Source of the DNA: Microtetraspora sp. NBRC 13810
Lineage (GTDB): Bacteria; Actinomycetota; Actinomycetes; Streptosporangiales; Streptosporangiaceae
Assembly: GCF_030268685.1 (NCBI RefSeq)
Contig: NZ_BSRQ01000025.1
Coordinates: 79,695 to 143,694, forward strand
Direction of reading: 5' to 3'
Length of the DNA stretch: 64,000 nucleotides
The position numbers and the translations under genes were made by a program. Position 1 is the stretch's first letter; the number at the start of each line of letters is the position of its first letter. Positions 37,706 through 47,244 of this stretch are shown here, one piece after another. The notes under the pieces were generated by a model that was not told where the DNA came from, did no database searches, and saw nothing but the letters and a program-made list of their open reading frames with translations.

Positions 37706-38719
37706 TTATCTACGGGTCTTGGGATCGAGCGCGTCCCGGACCGAATCCCCGAGCAGGTTGAAGGCGAGCACGAAGATCACCATCGCCACTCCCGGGAAGA
37801 TGAGAAACGTGATGTCGTCGCGGTAGACCTCGGCACCGCGCTGGATCATCCGCCCCCAGTCGGGGGTGGGCTCGACGATGCCGACACCGAGGAAGGACAG
37901 TCCCGCCTCGGCCGTGACGAACGCGGGGAGCAGCAGCGTCGACTGGATGATGATCGGCGTCCAGAGGTTCGGCAGCAGCTCCTTGAAGACGATCCGCGCC
38001 GGCGACGCGCCGCTCACCCGGGCGGCCTCCACGAACTCCCGCTCCCGCAGCGAGAGCACCTGCCCGCGCAGCAGGCGGGCGATCGTGGCCCACCCGAACA
38101 GGGTGAGCACGGTGATCAGCGAGACCGCGCGCAGCCAGGTGGGGGTCTCCTCCTCGGGGGAGACGAAGAGCGACTCCACCACGGGCATGAACGCGATGAA
38201 GAACAGCGTGGAGGGGAACGACAGCAGGATGTCGATGATCCGGCCGATCAGGTAGTCGGTCTTCCCGCCCGCGTAGCCCGCCGTGATGCCCACGACGACG
38301 CCGATCAACGCGGTCAGCAGGGTGGCGGCCGCCGCGATCAGCAGCGAGGTCCTGATGCCGTAGACGAGCATCATGAACACGTCGCGGCCGAGACCGGGTT
38401 CCAGGCCGAACCAGAACTGGTCGCTGATGCCGCCGTTCGGCAGGATCGGATACCCGAAATCGTTGAGCAGGCCCGGCGTCTCCTGGCCGTACTGCGTGTA
38501 CGGATCGTTTCCGTAGGCCGCCGAGATGAGCGGGGCGAAGATCCCGACGAGAAAGAACAGGATGACGACGACGGCGGAGATCACGCCGACGCGGTCACGC
38601 CGGAATCTGAGCCACATCAACCGCCCGGGCGAACGCCCGACGGTCTCGGGCGTATGCGCCTTCTGGTCCGCGCCGGGGTCCACCGAGGTGTCGGACGCGG
38701 CTGGTACAGGCATGGTCAT
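37706..38719 (-). CDS. oppC: Oligopeptide ABC transporter permease (OppC/DppC type)
   Basis: Second permease of the importer. A cytoplasmic N-terminus precedes helix 1 (VGVISAVVVILFFLVGIFAPLI), and five more helices follow. The EAA-like loop reads REREFVEAARVSGASPARIVFKELLPN, and GLSFLGVGIVEPTPDWGRMI is typical of DppC. The start is uncertain: ATG 38719 gives 337 residues, ATG 38713 and TTG 38737 are alternatives, and none has a good Shine-Dalgarno. It is the first gene of the operon, behind an AT-richer regulatory region, and 11 bases upstream of oppA. Confidence 0.92.
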   Translation of the reverse strand: MTMPVPAASDTSVDPGADQKAHTPETVGRSPGRLMWLRFRRDRVGVISAVVVILFFLVGIFAPLISAAYGNDPYTQYGQETPGLLNDFGYPILPNGGISDQFWFGLEPGLGRDVFMMLVYGIRTSLLIAAAATLLTALIGVVVGITAGYAGGKTDYLIGRIIDILLSFPSTLFFIAFMPVVESLFVSPEEETPTWLRAVSLITVLTLFGWATIARLLRGQVLSLREREFVEAARVSGASPARIVFKELLPNLWTPIIIQSTLLLPAFVTAEAGLSFLGVGIVEPTPDWGRMIQRGAEVYRDDITFLIFPGVAMVIFVLAFNLLGDSVRDALDPKTRR

Positions 38720-38737
38720 CGTATAGAGGGCCCCCAA

Positions 38738-39067
38738 GAACGGCGCCGGGTGTTTCGGCTCCCGGCCAGGAGGAACCTTTGCAAAACCTGTTGACCTAAT
38801 TCAATCCCCTGAACCATGATTTTTTTGGATCAGGTGTTTGTTGTGGAAAGTAGACCAGGTTGTGCCTCTCGTTCCATTGACCTGGTAGGGGGGTCCTGTG
38901 GTGGAATATAACCACCCTCAAGAATTGAATTTCACGGTTTTGTGACACGGTCATGACACGCCCCGGACATTGATCTGGAATTATGCGCCGCCGCCTTTTG
39001 GGCCCCTGTGTGCGCGGGGCCGGCCGGGGTAGCCTCTCGCCTGAACGGGTCTTGAGCGGAGGCGGCG
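38738..39067. promoter_or_regulatory. Divergent regulatory region of the opp operon and MpaB-like gene
   Basis: A 330-base gap, clearly AT-richer than the surroundings. It contains GGTGGAATATAACCACC (38900-38916), a palindrome with five-base arms whose centre on the minus strand reads TATATT, a good -10 for opp. Inverted ACCAGGT (38854-38860) and ACCTGGT (38880-38886) flank 19 bases. TTGACCT occurs twice (38791, 38877), and an imperfect hairpin with a T-run loop lies at about 38808-38834. This is the most operator-like segment of the window; the regulator is unknown. Confidence 0.45.
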
Positions 39068-39916
39068 ATGGACCAGGACACAGGCCGGGGCGTGCACGAG
39101 CGCGAGCCTGACCACGGGCTGTTCGGGCCGGGGTCGGTCACCTGGCGGGTGATGGGGGAGCCGATCCTCCTCGTGGGCGGCTTCCGCGCGCTGCTCATGC
39201 AGGGGCTGCACCCCAGGGCGATGCGCGGCGTGATCCAGAACTCCGCGCTCATGGACGCCGGAGAGGCGTGGGCGCGTTTCTCCCGCACCACCGAGTTCGT
39301 CCGGGTGCGCACCTACGGCACGAGCGCCGAGGTGGCCAGGGCGGGGGAGCGGGTCAGGCGGATCCACGCCGCGCTCACCGCGTACGACCCCGACACCGGT
39401 GAGCGCTACCGCCTCGACGACCCCGACGCGCTGCGGTGGGTGCACGTCGGCGAGGTGGACTCCTACCTGTCGGTGGCCCGGCGCGCGGGCGTGCGCCTCA
39501 CCGGCGCGGAGGCCGACAGGTTCGTCGCCGAGTGGCGGGCCGCGGCCGGGGTCGTCGGGCTGGACCCGGCGAGCGTCCCCGGCTCGGTCGCGGAGATGCG
39601 CGACTACATCGAGGCCCGGCGGCCCGATCTCTACTTCGTGCCCGAGGCGGTCCACCCGGTGCGCCTCGCGGTCAACCCGCCGCTGCCGCTCCAACTCACG
39701 CCGCTGCGCCCGGTCTTCCCGCTGATCATGGGACTCGCGTTCGCCTCGCTGCCCCGCTGGGCGCGCAGGATGTACGGCGTGCCGGCCACCCCGATCGACG
39801 ACCTGTGGGCGAGCGCCACGCTGAAGACCTTCCACCGCGGCCTCGCCCTGCTGCCCGCGCGGCTCAGGTACTCGCCCGACGCGCGCAGGGCCAGACGCCT
39901 CATGGCCGCCTCGTGA
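39068..39916 (+). CDS. MpaB / latex-clearing-protein-like oxygenase domain protein (DUF2236)
   Basis: Member of the DUF2236 family, which includes fungal MpaB and rubber oxygenase Lcp; those that have been studied bind haem, but most bacterial members are uncharacterised. 282 residues. The family start GPGSVTWRVMGEPILLVGGFRALLMQ, followed by HPRAMRGV, is clear, as are RVRTYG, VHVGEVDSYL and the distal DLWASATLKTFHRG. No signal peptide is visible. ATG 39068 is preceded by GGAGG. It stands alone between the opp regulatory region and the FMN riboswitch. Substrate unknown. Confidence 0.85.
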   Translation: MDQDTGRGVHEREPDHGLFGPGSVTWRVMGEPILLVGGFRALLMQGLHPRAMRGVIQNSALMDAGEAWARFSRTTEFVRVRTYGTSAEVARAGERVRRIHAALTAYDPDTGERYRLDDPDALRWVHVGEVDSYLSVARRAGVRLTGAEADRFVAEWRAAAGVVGLDPASVPGSVAEMRDYIEARRPDLYFVPEAVHPVRLAVNPPLPLQLTPLRPVFPLIMGLAFASLPRWARRMYGVPATPIDDLWASATLKTFHRGLALLPARLRYSPDARRARRLMAAS

Positions 39917-40038
39917 CCGCCCCATGACCTCCTCCCGGCCCCTCTGAGGGCCGTCCGGGGGTCGCCTGTACAAGGGCGGGCGGGACAGGCCGGTCGCGCG
40001 CGGCCCGGGACGGCGTGGCAGACTGGCAGCAGAGCAAG

Positions 40039-40166
40039 CGTGCTCCGGGGTCGGTGAAATTCCGAACCGGCGGTGAAAGTCCGCGACCCGGCCGAATCCA
40101 TCGGCCGGTTGATCCGGTGAAATTCCGGGACCGACGGTGAGAGTCCGGATGGGAGGCAGCACGCGG
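40039..40166 (+). ncRNA. FMN riboswitch (RFN element)
   Basis: The conserved RFN landmarks are in order: the opening stem (GTGCTCC), GGGGTCGGTGAAATTCCGA, ACCGGCGGTGAAAGTCCGCGA, a variable hairpin (GGCCG..CGGCC), GGTGAAATTCCGGGACCGACGG, TGAGAGTCCGGATGGGAGG and the closing stem (CAGCAC). Each named piece is a landmark, not a continuous quotation. It lies upstream of ribE-ribBA-ribH and should reduce their expression when FMN is plentiful. Confidence 0.95.
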
Positions 40167-40197
40167 GCGGCAGGCGTCTCACGGCGTCGGCCGTGGG

Positions 40198-40218
40198 CGG
40201 GCGCACCTAGTGCGCCCG
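40198..40218 (+). terminator. Expression-platform terminator of the FMN riboswitch
   Basis: Perfect nine-base arms CGGGCGCAC and GTGCGCCCG with a CTA loop, followed by TTCTGT, about 30 bases after the aptamer and 125 before ribE. FMN binding would favour this hairpin and stop transcription early. Confidence 0.8.
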
Positions 40219-40342
40219 TTCTGTGCGACCCCCGGGGCCCGCCATGGCTGAAGCGAAGGCCGGCGGCGAGCGGGAGGCCCGGGTGACGTCCATCTGTGCG
40301 CGCGCTCCTCGCACGGCCGTGAGCCGGGAGGAGTGAACGGGC

Positions 40343-40947
40343 ATGTTCACCGGCATCATCGAGGAGCTGGGGCAGGTGGCCGCGGTCGAGCCGCGGCGTG
40401 ACGCGGCGCGGGTCTCGATCCGCGGCAAGACCGTCACCTCGGACGCGCGGCACGGCGACTCGATCGCCGTCAACGGCGTCTGCCTGACGGTGGTGGACGT
40501 CCAGGGCGACGTGTTCTCCGCGGACGTGATGAAGGAGACCCTGGACCGCAGCGCCCTGGGCGCGCTCGCCGAGGGCGCCAGGGTCAACCTGGAGCGAGCG
40601 GTGCGCGCCGGCCAGCGGCTCGGCGGGCACATCGTGCAGGGACACGTGGACGGCACCGGGACGCTGCTGAGCAGGACGCCCGCCGAGCACTGGCACGTGG
40701 TGCGGATCTCGCTGCCCCCCGCCCTGAACCGCTACGTGGTGGAGAAGGGGTCGATCGCGGTCGACGGGGTGAGCCTGACCGTCACGGAGGTCGACGAGGA
40801 GGGCTTCGCCCTCGGCCTGATCCCCGTGACGCTGGAGCTCACCACCCTGGGCTGGAAGCGGCCGGGCGACCCGGTGAACCTCGAAGTAGACGTGATCGCG
40901 AAATATGTGGAGAAGCTGGTCGGTTCGCGTAGCGGAGAGGGCAGACC

Positions 40948-40951
<4 letters not shown>
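40343..40951 (+). CDS. ribE: Riboflavin synthase alpha chain
   Basis: Dismutates 6,7-dimethyl-8-ribityllumazine to riboflavin. 202 residues built of two homologous lumazine-binding barrels. The first begins [16 protein letters not shown] with NGVCLTVVD, and the second has [12 protein letters not shown] with [11 protein letters not shown]. The C-terminal helix ([16 protein letters not shown]) is the trimerisation segment. ATG 40343 has GGAGGAG upstream. First gene of the riboswitch-controlled operon; the stop overlaps the ribBA start (GTGA). Confidence 0.96.
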
Positions 40952-42656
<1,705 letters not shown>

Positions 42657-42712
42657 CCGGGACGGCCCGACACGCGTGCGCGGCGGGACGGAGGACCGGG
42701 CGGGGTGTGCGG

Positions 42713-42751
42713 TAGGTTGCGTTCGTCCACGCCGATCCAAGATCGATCGGC
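42713..42751 (+). promoter_or_regulatory. Possible promoter and palindrome before the PH-domain gene
   Basis: TAGGTT (42713-42718) could be a -10. It is followed by the perfect inverted repeat GCCGATC-7-GATCGGC (42731-42751), near the expected transcription start. The palindrome could equally be the terminator of the rib operon. Confidence 0.35.
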
Positions 42752-42786
42752 GGCCTCGCGACCACGGAACGACATTGAGAGACCCG

Positions 42787-43242
42787 ATGCCTGAGACCGT
42801 CCCCCCGCCGTCCCTCCCCGTCACCTGGCGGCCGCACAGGGGCAGGATCGTCGCGTACGGCTTCGCGGCGGTCCTGGTGGCGGGATCGCTGGTCTTCGCG
42901 GTGGTGCTGCCGGAGCCGTTCAGCCTGGCCGACCGGGTGGCGATGGTCGGCCTGGGCGGCCTGATCGCCGGGGTGCTGCACATGCTCGGCCGGTCCAGGG
43001 TCGAGGCGGACGAGCAGGGCATCACGCTGGTCAACGCGCTGCGCGTGCACCGGTACAGCTGGCCGGAGGTGCTCGACGTCACGCTGGCCGAGGGCGAGCC
43101 GTTCGCGAAGATCGACTTCGCGGACGGCGCCACGATCGGCGCGATGGGCATCCAGGGCTCGGAGAAGGCCCGCGCCCACCACCAGGCCGCCGAACTCGCC
43201 GCCCTCATCCGCGAGCGCGGCGAGGCCGGCGAACCCGCCTGA
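42787..43242 (+). CDS. Small membrane protein with bacterial PH-like domain
   Basis: 151 residues. Two hydrophobic helices (YGFAAVLVAGSLVFAVVL and VAMVGLGGLIAGVLHMLG) are followed by a short soluble beta domain (SRVEADEQGITLVNALRVHRYSWPEVLDVTL, split here for reading), which matches the pattern of bacterial PH-domain proteins often found after ribH in actinobacteria. The C-terminal helix is rich in Ala, Glu and Arg. ATG 42787 is chosen because it opens the hydrophobic region; the Shine-Dalgarno (GAGAGA) is weak. Function unknown. Confidence 0.75.
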   Translation: MPETVPPPSLPVTWRPHRGRIVAYGFAAVLVAGSLVFAVVLPEPFSLADRVAMVGLGGLIAGVLHMLGRSRVEADEQGITLVNALRVHRYSWPEVLDVTLAEGEPFAKIDFADGATIGAMGIQGSEKARAHHQAAELAALIRERGEAGEPA

Positions 43243-43277
43243 CCGGCGCGGGCGGGCGGATCCGCCGTTCCTGCGCG

Positions 43278-43283
43278 TAGCCT
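43278..43283 (+). promoter_or_regulatory. -10 element of the coxD-like operon
   Basis: TAGCCT ends six bases before GTG 43290, and no properly spaced Shine-Dalgarno precedes the codon, so the operon seems to start as a leaderless message. Confidence 0.5.
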
Positions 43284-43289
43284 GGGGGT

Positions 43290-44198
43290 GTGCTACCCAG
43301 GACGGTCGAAAACGCAGATTTCGCTGGGATCGACTCGCCTTCCCGGCTTGTCGAGGTGCTCCGCGAGCAGGCGTATCTCGCGGACGAGGGGCTGGCCACG
43401 GCCTGCTTCCTCGCGCTCCGCATGGGACGCCCGCTGTTCCTCGAAGGGGAGGCGGGCGTGGGCAAGACGGAGCTGGCCAAGACGCTCGCCGCGGTCCTCG
43501 GCGCGCCGCTGATCCGGCTCCAGTGCTACGAGGGTCTGGACGCCTCCCAGGCGCTCTACGACTGGGACTTCGCCCGCCAGCTCCTCCACCTCAAGGCCGC
43601 CGAGGCCGCCGGGATCACCGACGCGGCCAGGCTGGAGGGCGAGCTCTACGACCGGCGGTTCCTCATCGCCCGCCCGCTGCTGGCGGCCCTGGAGACCCAG
43701 CCGAGCGTGCTGCTGGTGGACGAGATCGACCGGGGCGACGACGAGTTCGAGGCGTTCCTGCTGGAGATCCTCTCCGACTACACGATCTCCGTGCCCGAGC
43801 TGGGCACGATCCGCGCCGACCGCCCGCCGGTGGTGATCCTGACCTCCAACCGGACCCGCGAGGTGCACGACGCGCTGAAGCGACGCTGCATCTACCACTG
43901 GCTGGAGCATCCCTCCTTCGAGCGGGAGGTGGCGATCCTGACGCGCCGGGTGCCCGGCTGCGCCGAGGACCTGGCCGCGCAGGTGGCCACCGCCGCCGGG
44001 CGGCTGCGCGCGGCCGACCTGGTCAAACCGCCGGGCATCGCGGAGACGCTCGACTGGGCCGAGGCGCTGCTCACGCTGGGCGCCCGCGACCTCGACCCCA
44101 GCCTCGCCGCGGCGACCCTGGGCGCGGTGCTCAAACACCGCGAAGACCAGGTCGTGGCGCTCAAGGACGGCCTCCTCGCCCACGGACGCCGTGGCTGA
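43290..44198 (+). CDS. coxD: MoxR-family AAA+ ATPase, CoxD-like
   Basis: AAA+ chaperone of the MoxR/CoxD group; CoxD acts in maturing the Mo-Cu centre of aerobic CO dehydrogenase. 302 residues. Walker A reads EGEAGVGKTELAK, Walker B LLVDEIDRGDDEFE, sensor 1 ILTSNRTREVHDALKRRC. The VPELGTIRADRPP segment and RCIYHWLEHPSFERE are typical of the CoxD branch. GTG 43290 would be leaderless. It overlaps the vWA gene by eight bases, a standard MoxR-vWA pairing. Assignment to Mo-enzyme maturation rests on the two following genes. Confidence 0.85.
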   Translation: MLPRTVENADFAGIDSPSRLVEVLREQAYLADEGLATACFLALRMGRPLFLEGEAGVGKTELAKTLAAVLGAPLIRLQCYEGLDASQALYDWDFARQLLHLKAAEAAGITDAARLEGELYDRRFLIARPLLAALETQPSVLLVDEIDRGDDEFEAFLLEILSDYTISVPELGTIRADRPPVVILTSNRTREVHDALKRRCIYHWLEHPSFEREVAILTRRVPGCAEDLAAQVATAAGRLRAADLVKPPGIAETLDWAEALLTLGARDLDPSLAAATLGAVLKHREDQVVALKDGLLAHGRRG

Positions 44199-45393
44199 GG
44201 CGGACAGGACCGGGGCGGACATGGCCGAGGTGGACAGGACCGGGGCGGACGGGGCCAGGGCAGATGGGGCCAGGGCAGATGGGGCCGGGGCAGACGGGGC
44301 CGGGGCGGATGTCGTGGCGACGATGACGGGCTTCGCGCACACGCTGCGCGCGGCCGGGGTCGCCGCCGACCACGAGCGGACGCAGAACCTGCTGCGCGCG
44401 CTGGCCGTCGTCGGCGTGACCGAGCCGGCCGCCGTCTACTGGGCGGGCCGGGCCACGCTCTGCGCCTCGCCCGACGACATCGCCAGGTACGACCGCTGCT
44501 TCGCCGCCTACTTCGGCGGGACGCGCGCCACCCGGAGCCGTTCTCCCGCCCCCGCCGTGACGATCACCCGGCACACGGTCGCGCTGGACGGCGGGCGGTC
44601 CGGCGCGCGGCGCGAGGAGGAAGAGGAGACCCTCGCCGCCGTCGCGAGCGGGGCCGAGGTGCTCCGCCACCGCGACGTGGCCGTGCTCGGCCCGGCCGAG
44701 CGCGCCGAGATCAACCGGATGATCGCCCTGCTCGCCCGCGGGCGCGAGCAGCGGGCCTCCCGCCGGTTCACCCCCTCCCACCGGGGACGGCTGGACGAGC
44801 GGCGCACGATCCGGGAGGCGCTGCGCCGGGGTGGCGAGGTGTCCCGGCTGCGGCGCAGGACGCACCGGACCCGCCCGCGCCGGGTCGTCCTCCTCATCGA
44901 CGTCAGCGGCTCGATGACGCCCTACGCCGACACGCTGCTGCGGTTCGCGCACACCCTGGTCAGGTCCCAGCCGCGGGCCACCGAGGCGTTCAGCGTCGGC
45001 ACCCGGCTCACCAGGCTGACCGCCGAGCTGCGCCACCGCGACCCCGCCAGGGCCATGAACGCCGTCTCCCAGGCGATCCCCGACTGGAGCGGCGGCACCA
45101 GACTGGGGGAGGAGCTGAAGGCGTTCCTCGCCCGGCACGAGGCCCGGGGGGCCGTCGTGGTCATCGCCTCGGACGGCTGGGAGCGGGGGGACGCGGCCCT
45201 GCTCGCCGCCCAGATGGCCCGGTTGTCCCGGCTGGCGCACCGGGTGGTCTGGGTCAACCCGCACAAGGGCCACGAGGGCTACCAGCCGCTCACGGCGGGG
45301 ATGCGGGCGGCGCTGCCGTACATCGACGACTTCGTGGCCGGGCACAGCCTGGCCGCGTTCGAGGACCTGGCGGAGAGGCTGGCACATGCGTGA
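44191..45393 (+). CDS. coxE: VWA-domain protein, CoxE-like
   Basis: Partner of the MoxR ATPase. 400 residues with a C-terminal von Willebrand A domain carrying the MIDAS motif DVSGSM (in VVLLIDVSGSMTPYADTLL) and the later IASDGWERGD. The middle is basic (RRTHRTRPRR). The N-terminal 45 residues are a repetitive Gly-Ala-Asp stretch (GADGARADGARADGAGADGA) ahead of the conserved start MTGFAHTLRAAGV. ATG 44323 would remove the repeat, but GTG 44191 overlaps the coxD stop, suggesting coupling. Overlaps the next gene by eight bases. Confidence 0.85.
   Translation: MAEADRTGADMAEVDRTGADGARADGARADGAGADGAGADVVATMTGFAHTLRAAGVAADHERTQNLLRALAVVGVTEPAAVYWAGRATLCASPDDIARYDRCFAAYFGGTRATRSRSPAPAVTITRHTVALDGGRSGARREEEEETLAAVASGAEVLRHRDVAVLGPAERAEINRMIALLARGREQRASRRFTPSHRGRLDERRTIREALRRGGEVSRLRRRTHRTRPRRVVLLIDVSGSMTPYADTLLRFAHTLVRSQPRATEAFSVGTRLTRLTAELRHRDPARAMNAVSQAIPDWSGGTRLGEELKAFLARHEARGAVVVIASDGWERGDAALLAAQMARLSRLAHRVVWVNPHKGHEGYQPLTAGMRAALPYIDDFVAGHSLAAFEDLAERLAHA
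44251..44310 (+). repeat. 15-base tandem repeat at the coxE N-terminus
   Basis: Four in-frame copies of a GGGGCCRGGGCAGAT-type unit, encoding Gly-Ala-(Arg/Gly)-Ala-Asp. Near-identical copies suggest recent slippage. Confidence 0.9.
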
Positions 45394-46483
45394 CGTTCTT
45401 TCGCAGATCATGCGGTGGTGGACGGCCGGGGAGGAGTTCGGGCTGGCCACCGTGGTGGGCACCTTCCGCAGCGCGCCGCGTCCGCCGGGGGCGGCGATGG
45501 CCGTGTCCGGCGACGAGGCCGTGGGCAGCGTCTCGGGCGGCTGCGTCGAGGGCGCGGTCTACGAGCTGGCCAAGGAGGTGACCGGCAGCGGGCGCACAGT
45601 GCTCCAGCGGTACGGCGTGAGCGACGACGACGCCTACAGCGTGGGCCTGACCTGCGGCGGGATCATCGACATCATGGTCGAGCGGGTGTCCAGGGAGACC
45701 TTCCCCGAACTGGGCGCGATCGCCGCCTCCGTCGCCGCGCGGGAGCCGGTCGCGGTCGCCACCGTCATGTCCGGCCCCGGCACGGTGGGCGCGCGCCGCG
45801 TCATCTGGCCCGAGCGGTCCTCGGGCTCGCTCGGCCCGCGCCGCCTCGACGACGCCGTGGACGACGACGTGCGCGGCATGCTGGCCCAGGGCCTGACCGG
45901 GGTGCGCAGGTACGGCGCCGAGGGCGAGCGCAGGCTGGACGACCTGGCGGTGTTCGTGCAGTCCTTCGCCCCGCCGCCGCGGATGCTGGTCTTCGGCGCG
46001 ATCGACTTCGCCGCTGCGGTCGCGAGGCTCGGCAAGTTCCTCGGCTACCACGTCGTGGTGTGCGACGCCCGGCCGGTCTTCGCGACCGCCAAACGCTTCC
46101 CCGAGGCCGACGAGGTGGTGGTGAAGTGGCCGCACGACTACCTGACCTCGGTGCCGGTGGACGAGCGTACGGTGATCACCGTGCTCACCCACGACCCGAA
46201 GTTCGACGTGCCGCTGCTGGAGGTGGCGCTGCGCACCTCCGCCGGGTACGTCGGCGCGATGGGCTCCCGGCGCACCCACGAGGACCGGCTCGCCCGGCTG
46301 CGCGAGGCCGGCCTCACCGAGGAGGAGCTGGCCAGGCTCCGCTCGCCGATCGGCCTCGACCTCGGCGCGCGGACCCCCGAGGAGACCGCGGTGGCCATCG
46401 CCGCCGAGCTGATCCAGCTCCGCTGGGGCGGCTCGGGACGCCCGCTGACCGACACCGAGGGCCGCATCCACGGCGAGTACTGA
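45386..46483 (+). CDS. XdhC/CoxI-family molybdoenzyme maturation factor
   Basis: 365-residue member of the XdhC/CoxI family, whose studied members bind molybdenum cofactor and help its sulfuration and insertion into xanthine-dehydrogenase-type enzymes. N-terminal signature: GLATVVGTFRSAPRPPGAAM, then SVSGGCVEGAVYE and a conserved Cys in LTCGGIIDI. The C-terminal Rossmann part shows RMLVFGAIDFAAAVARLGKFLGY, ITVLTHDPKFD and YVGAMGSRRTHEDRLARL. ATG 45386, with GGAGAGG upstream, overlaps coxE by eight bases, so it belongs to the same operon. Confidence 0.9.
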   Translation: MRDVLSQIMRWWTAGEEFGLATVVGTFRSAPRPPGAAMAVSGDEAVGSVSGGCVEGAVYELAKEVTGSGRTVLQRYGVSDDDAYSVGLTCGGIIDIMVERVSRETFPELGAIAASVAAREPVAVATVMSGPGTVGARRVIWPERSSGSLGPRRLDDAVDDDVRGMLAQGLTGVRRYGAEGERRLDDLAVFVQSFAPPPRMLVFGAIDFAAAVARLGKFLGYHVVVCDARPVFATAKRFPEADEVVVKWPHDYLTSVPVDERTVITVLTHDPKFDVPLLEVALRTSAGYVGAMGSRRTHEDRLARLREAGLTEEELARLRSPIGLDLGARTPEETAVAIAAELIQLRWGGSGRPLTDTEGRIHGEY

Positions 46484-46538
46484 TCCGGATGCGGGCGAAC
46501 GCCCGGTTCGGGAGCCGGGGGCGGTGGACACTGGGGCG

Positions 46539-47129
46539 ATGAACGATTCGAGTGCGGCGGCGGGACTCCTCCTCGCCGCCGGTGCGGGCTCCCGCCTCGG
46601 CAGGCCGAAGGCGCTGGTCGAGCTCGCCGGGGAGACACTGGTGGACCGGGGTGTCCGGGTGCTGCGCGAGGGCGGCTGCCATCCCGTGGTCGTGGTGCTC
46701 GGCGCGGCCATCGCGCAGATCCGCGGGGCCGTCGTCGTGCACAACCCGCACTGGCGGACCGGGATGGGGTCCTCGCTGCGGGCCGGCCTGTCCGCCCTGC
46801 CGCCCGGGGCCGGGCACGTCGTCGTCACGCTGGTGGACCAGCCGAGGGTCGGGGCCGAGACGGTGCGCCGGCTGATCGCCGCCGCCGGCGAGGGCGCCTC
46901 CGTGGCGGTGGCCACGTACGGCGGGGCGCCGCGCAACCCGGTGCTCCTGGCCCGCGAGCACTTCGAGGCGGTGGCCGCGCTGGCCGAGGGCGACATGGGC
47001 GCGCGGGCCTTCCTGCGCGCGCACCCCGAGCTGGTCACCCGGGTGCCGTGCGACGACATCGGCGACCCCGCCGACATCGACACCCCCGAGGACCTCGCCG
47101 CCTTCATCGCCGAACCCGGCCAGAGCTGA
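46539..47129 (+). CDS. MobA-like NTP transferase (molybdenum cofactor cytidylyl/guanylyltransferase type)
   Basis: Nucleotidyltransferase of the MobA/MocA group, likely adding CMP (or GMP) to molybdopterin cofactor. 196 residues. The nucleotide-binding loop LLLAAGAGSRLGRPKALVEL is at the N-terminus. Later features are GMGSSLRAGL, VVTLVDQPRVG and GAPRNPVLLAREHF, with PADIDTPEDLAAF at the end. In xanthine-dehydrogenase and CO-dehydrogenase clusters such genes are MocA. ATG 46539 was chosen at the family N-terminus; GTG 46524 is possible. It lies 55 bases after xdhC. Confidence 0.88.
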   Translation: MNDSSAAAGLLLAAGAGSRLGRPKALVELAGETLVDRGVRVLREGGCHPVVVVLGAAIAQIRGAVVVHNPHWRTGMGSSLRAGLSALPPGAGHVVVTLVDQPRVGAETVRRLIAAAGEGASVAVATYGGAPRNPVLLAREHFEAVAALAEGDMGARAFLRAHPELVTRVPCDDIGDPADIDTPEDLAAFIAEPGQS

Positions 47130-47151
47130 GCCCCCGCCCACCCGCGTTCAC

Positions 47152-47235
47152 CTGCGGCCCCTCGCCTGTGACCCCTCGTCTGCGGCCCCTCGTCTGCGGC
47201 CCCTCGTCTGCGGCCCCTCGTCTGCGGCCCCTCAC
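47152..47235. repeat. 14-base tandem repeat x6
   Basis: Six copies of CTGCGGCCCCTCGT at 47152, 47166, 47180, 47194, 47208 and 47222; three of the six are perfect. They fill the gap between the mobA-like gene and the convergent membrane gene. No spacers. Confidence 0.95.
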
Positions 47236-47244
47236 GCGGGCGGG

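Noticed and set aside
38808..38834. Intrinsic terminator in the opp/MpaB gap.
   Set aside because: The imperfect hairpin has its T-run in the loop, not after the stem, and no gene ends nearby.
46524..46538. Leaderless start for the mobA-like gene.
   Set aside because: The hexamer six bases before ATG 46539 is GACACT, which does not fit TANNNT.
47152..47235. CRISPR-like array.
   Set aside because: Units are contiguous 14-mers without spacers; no cas genes anywhere in the window.
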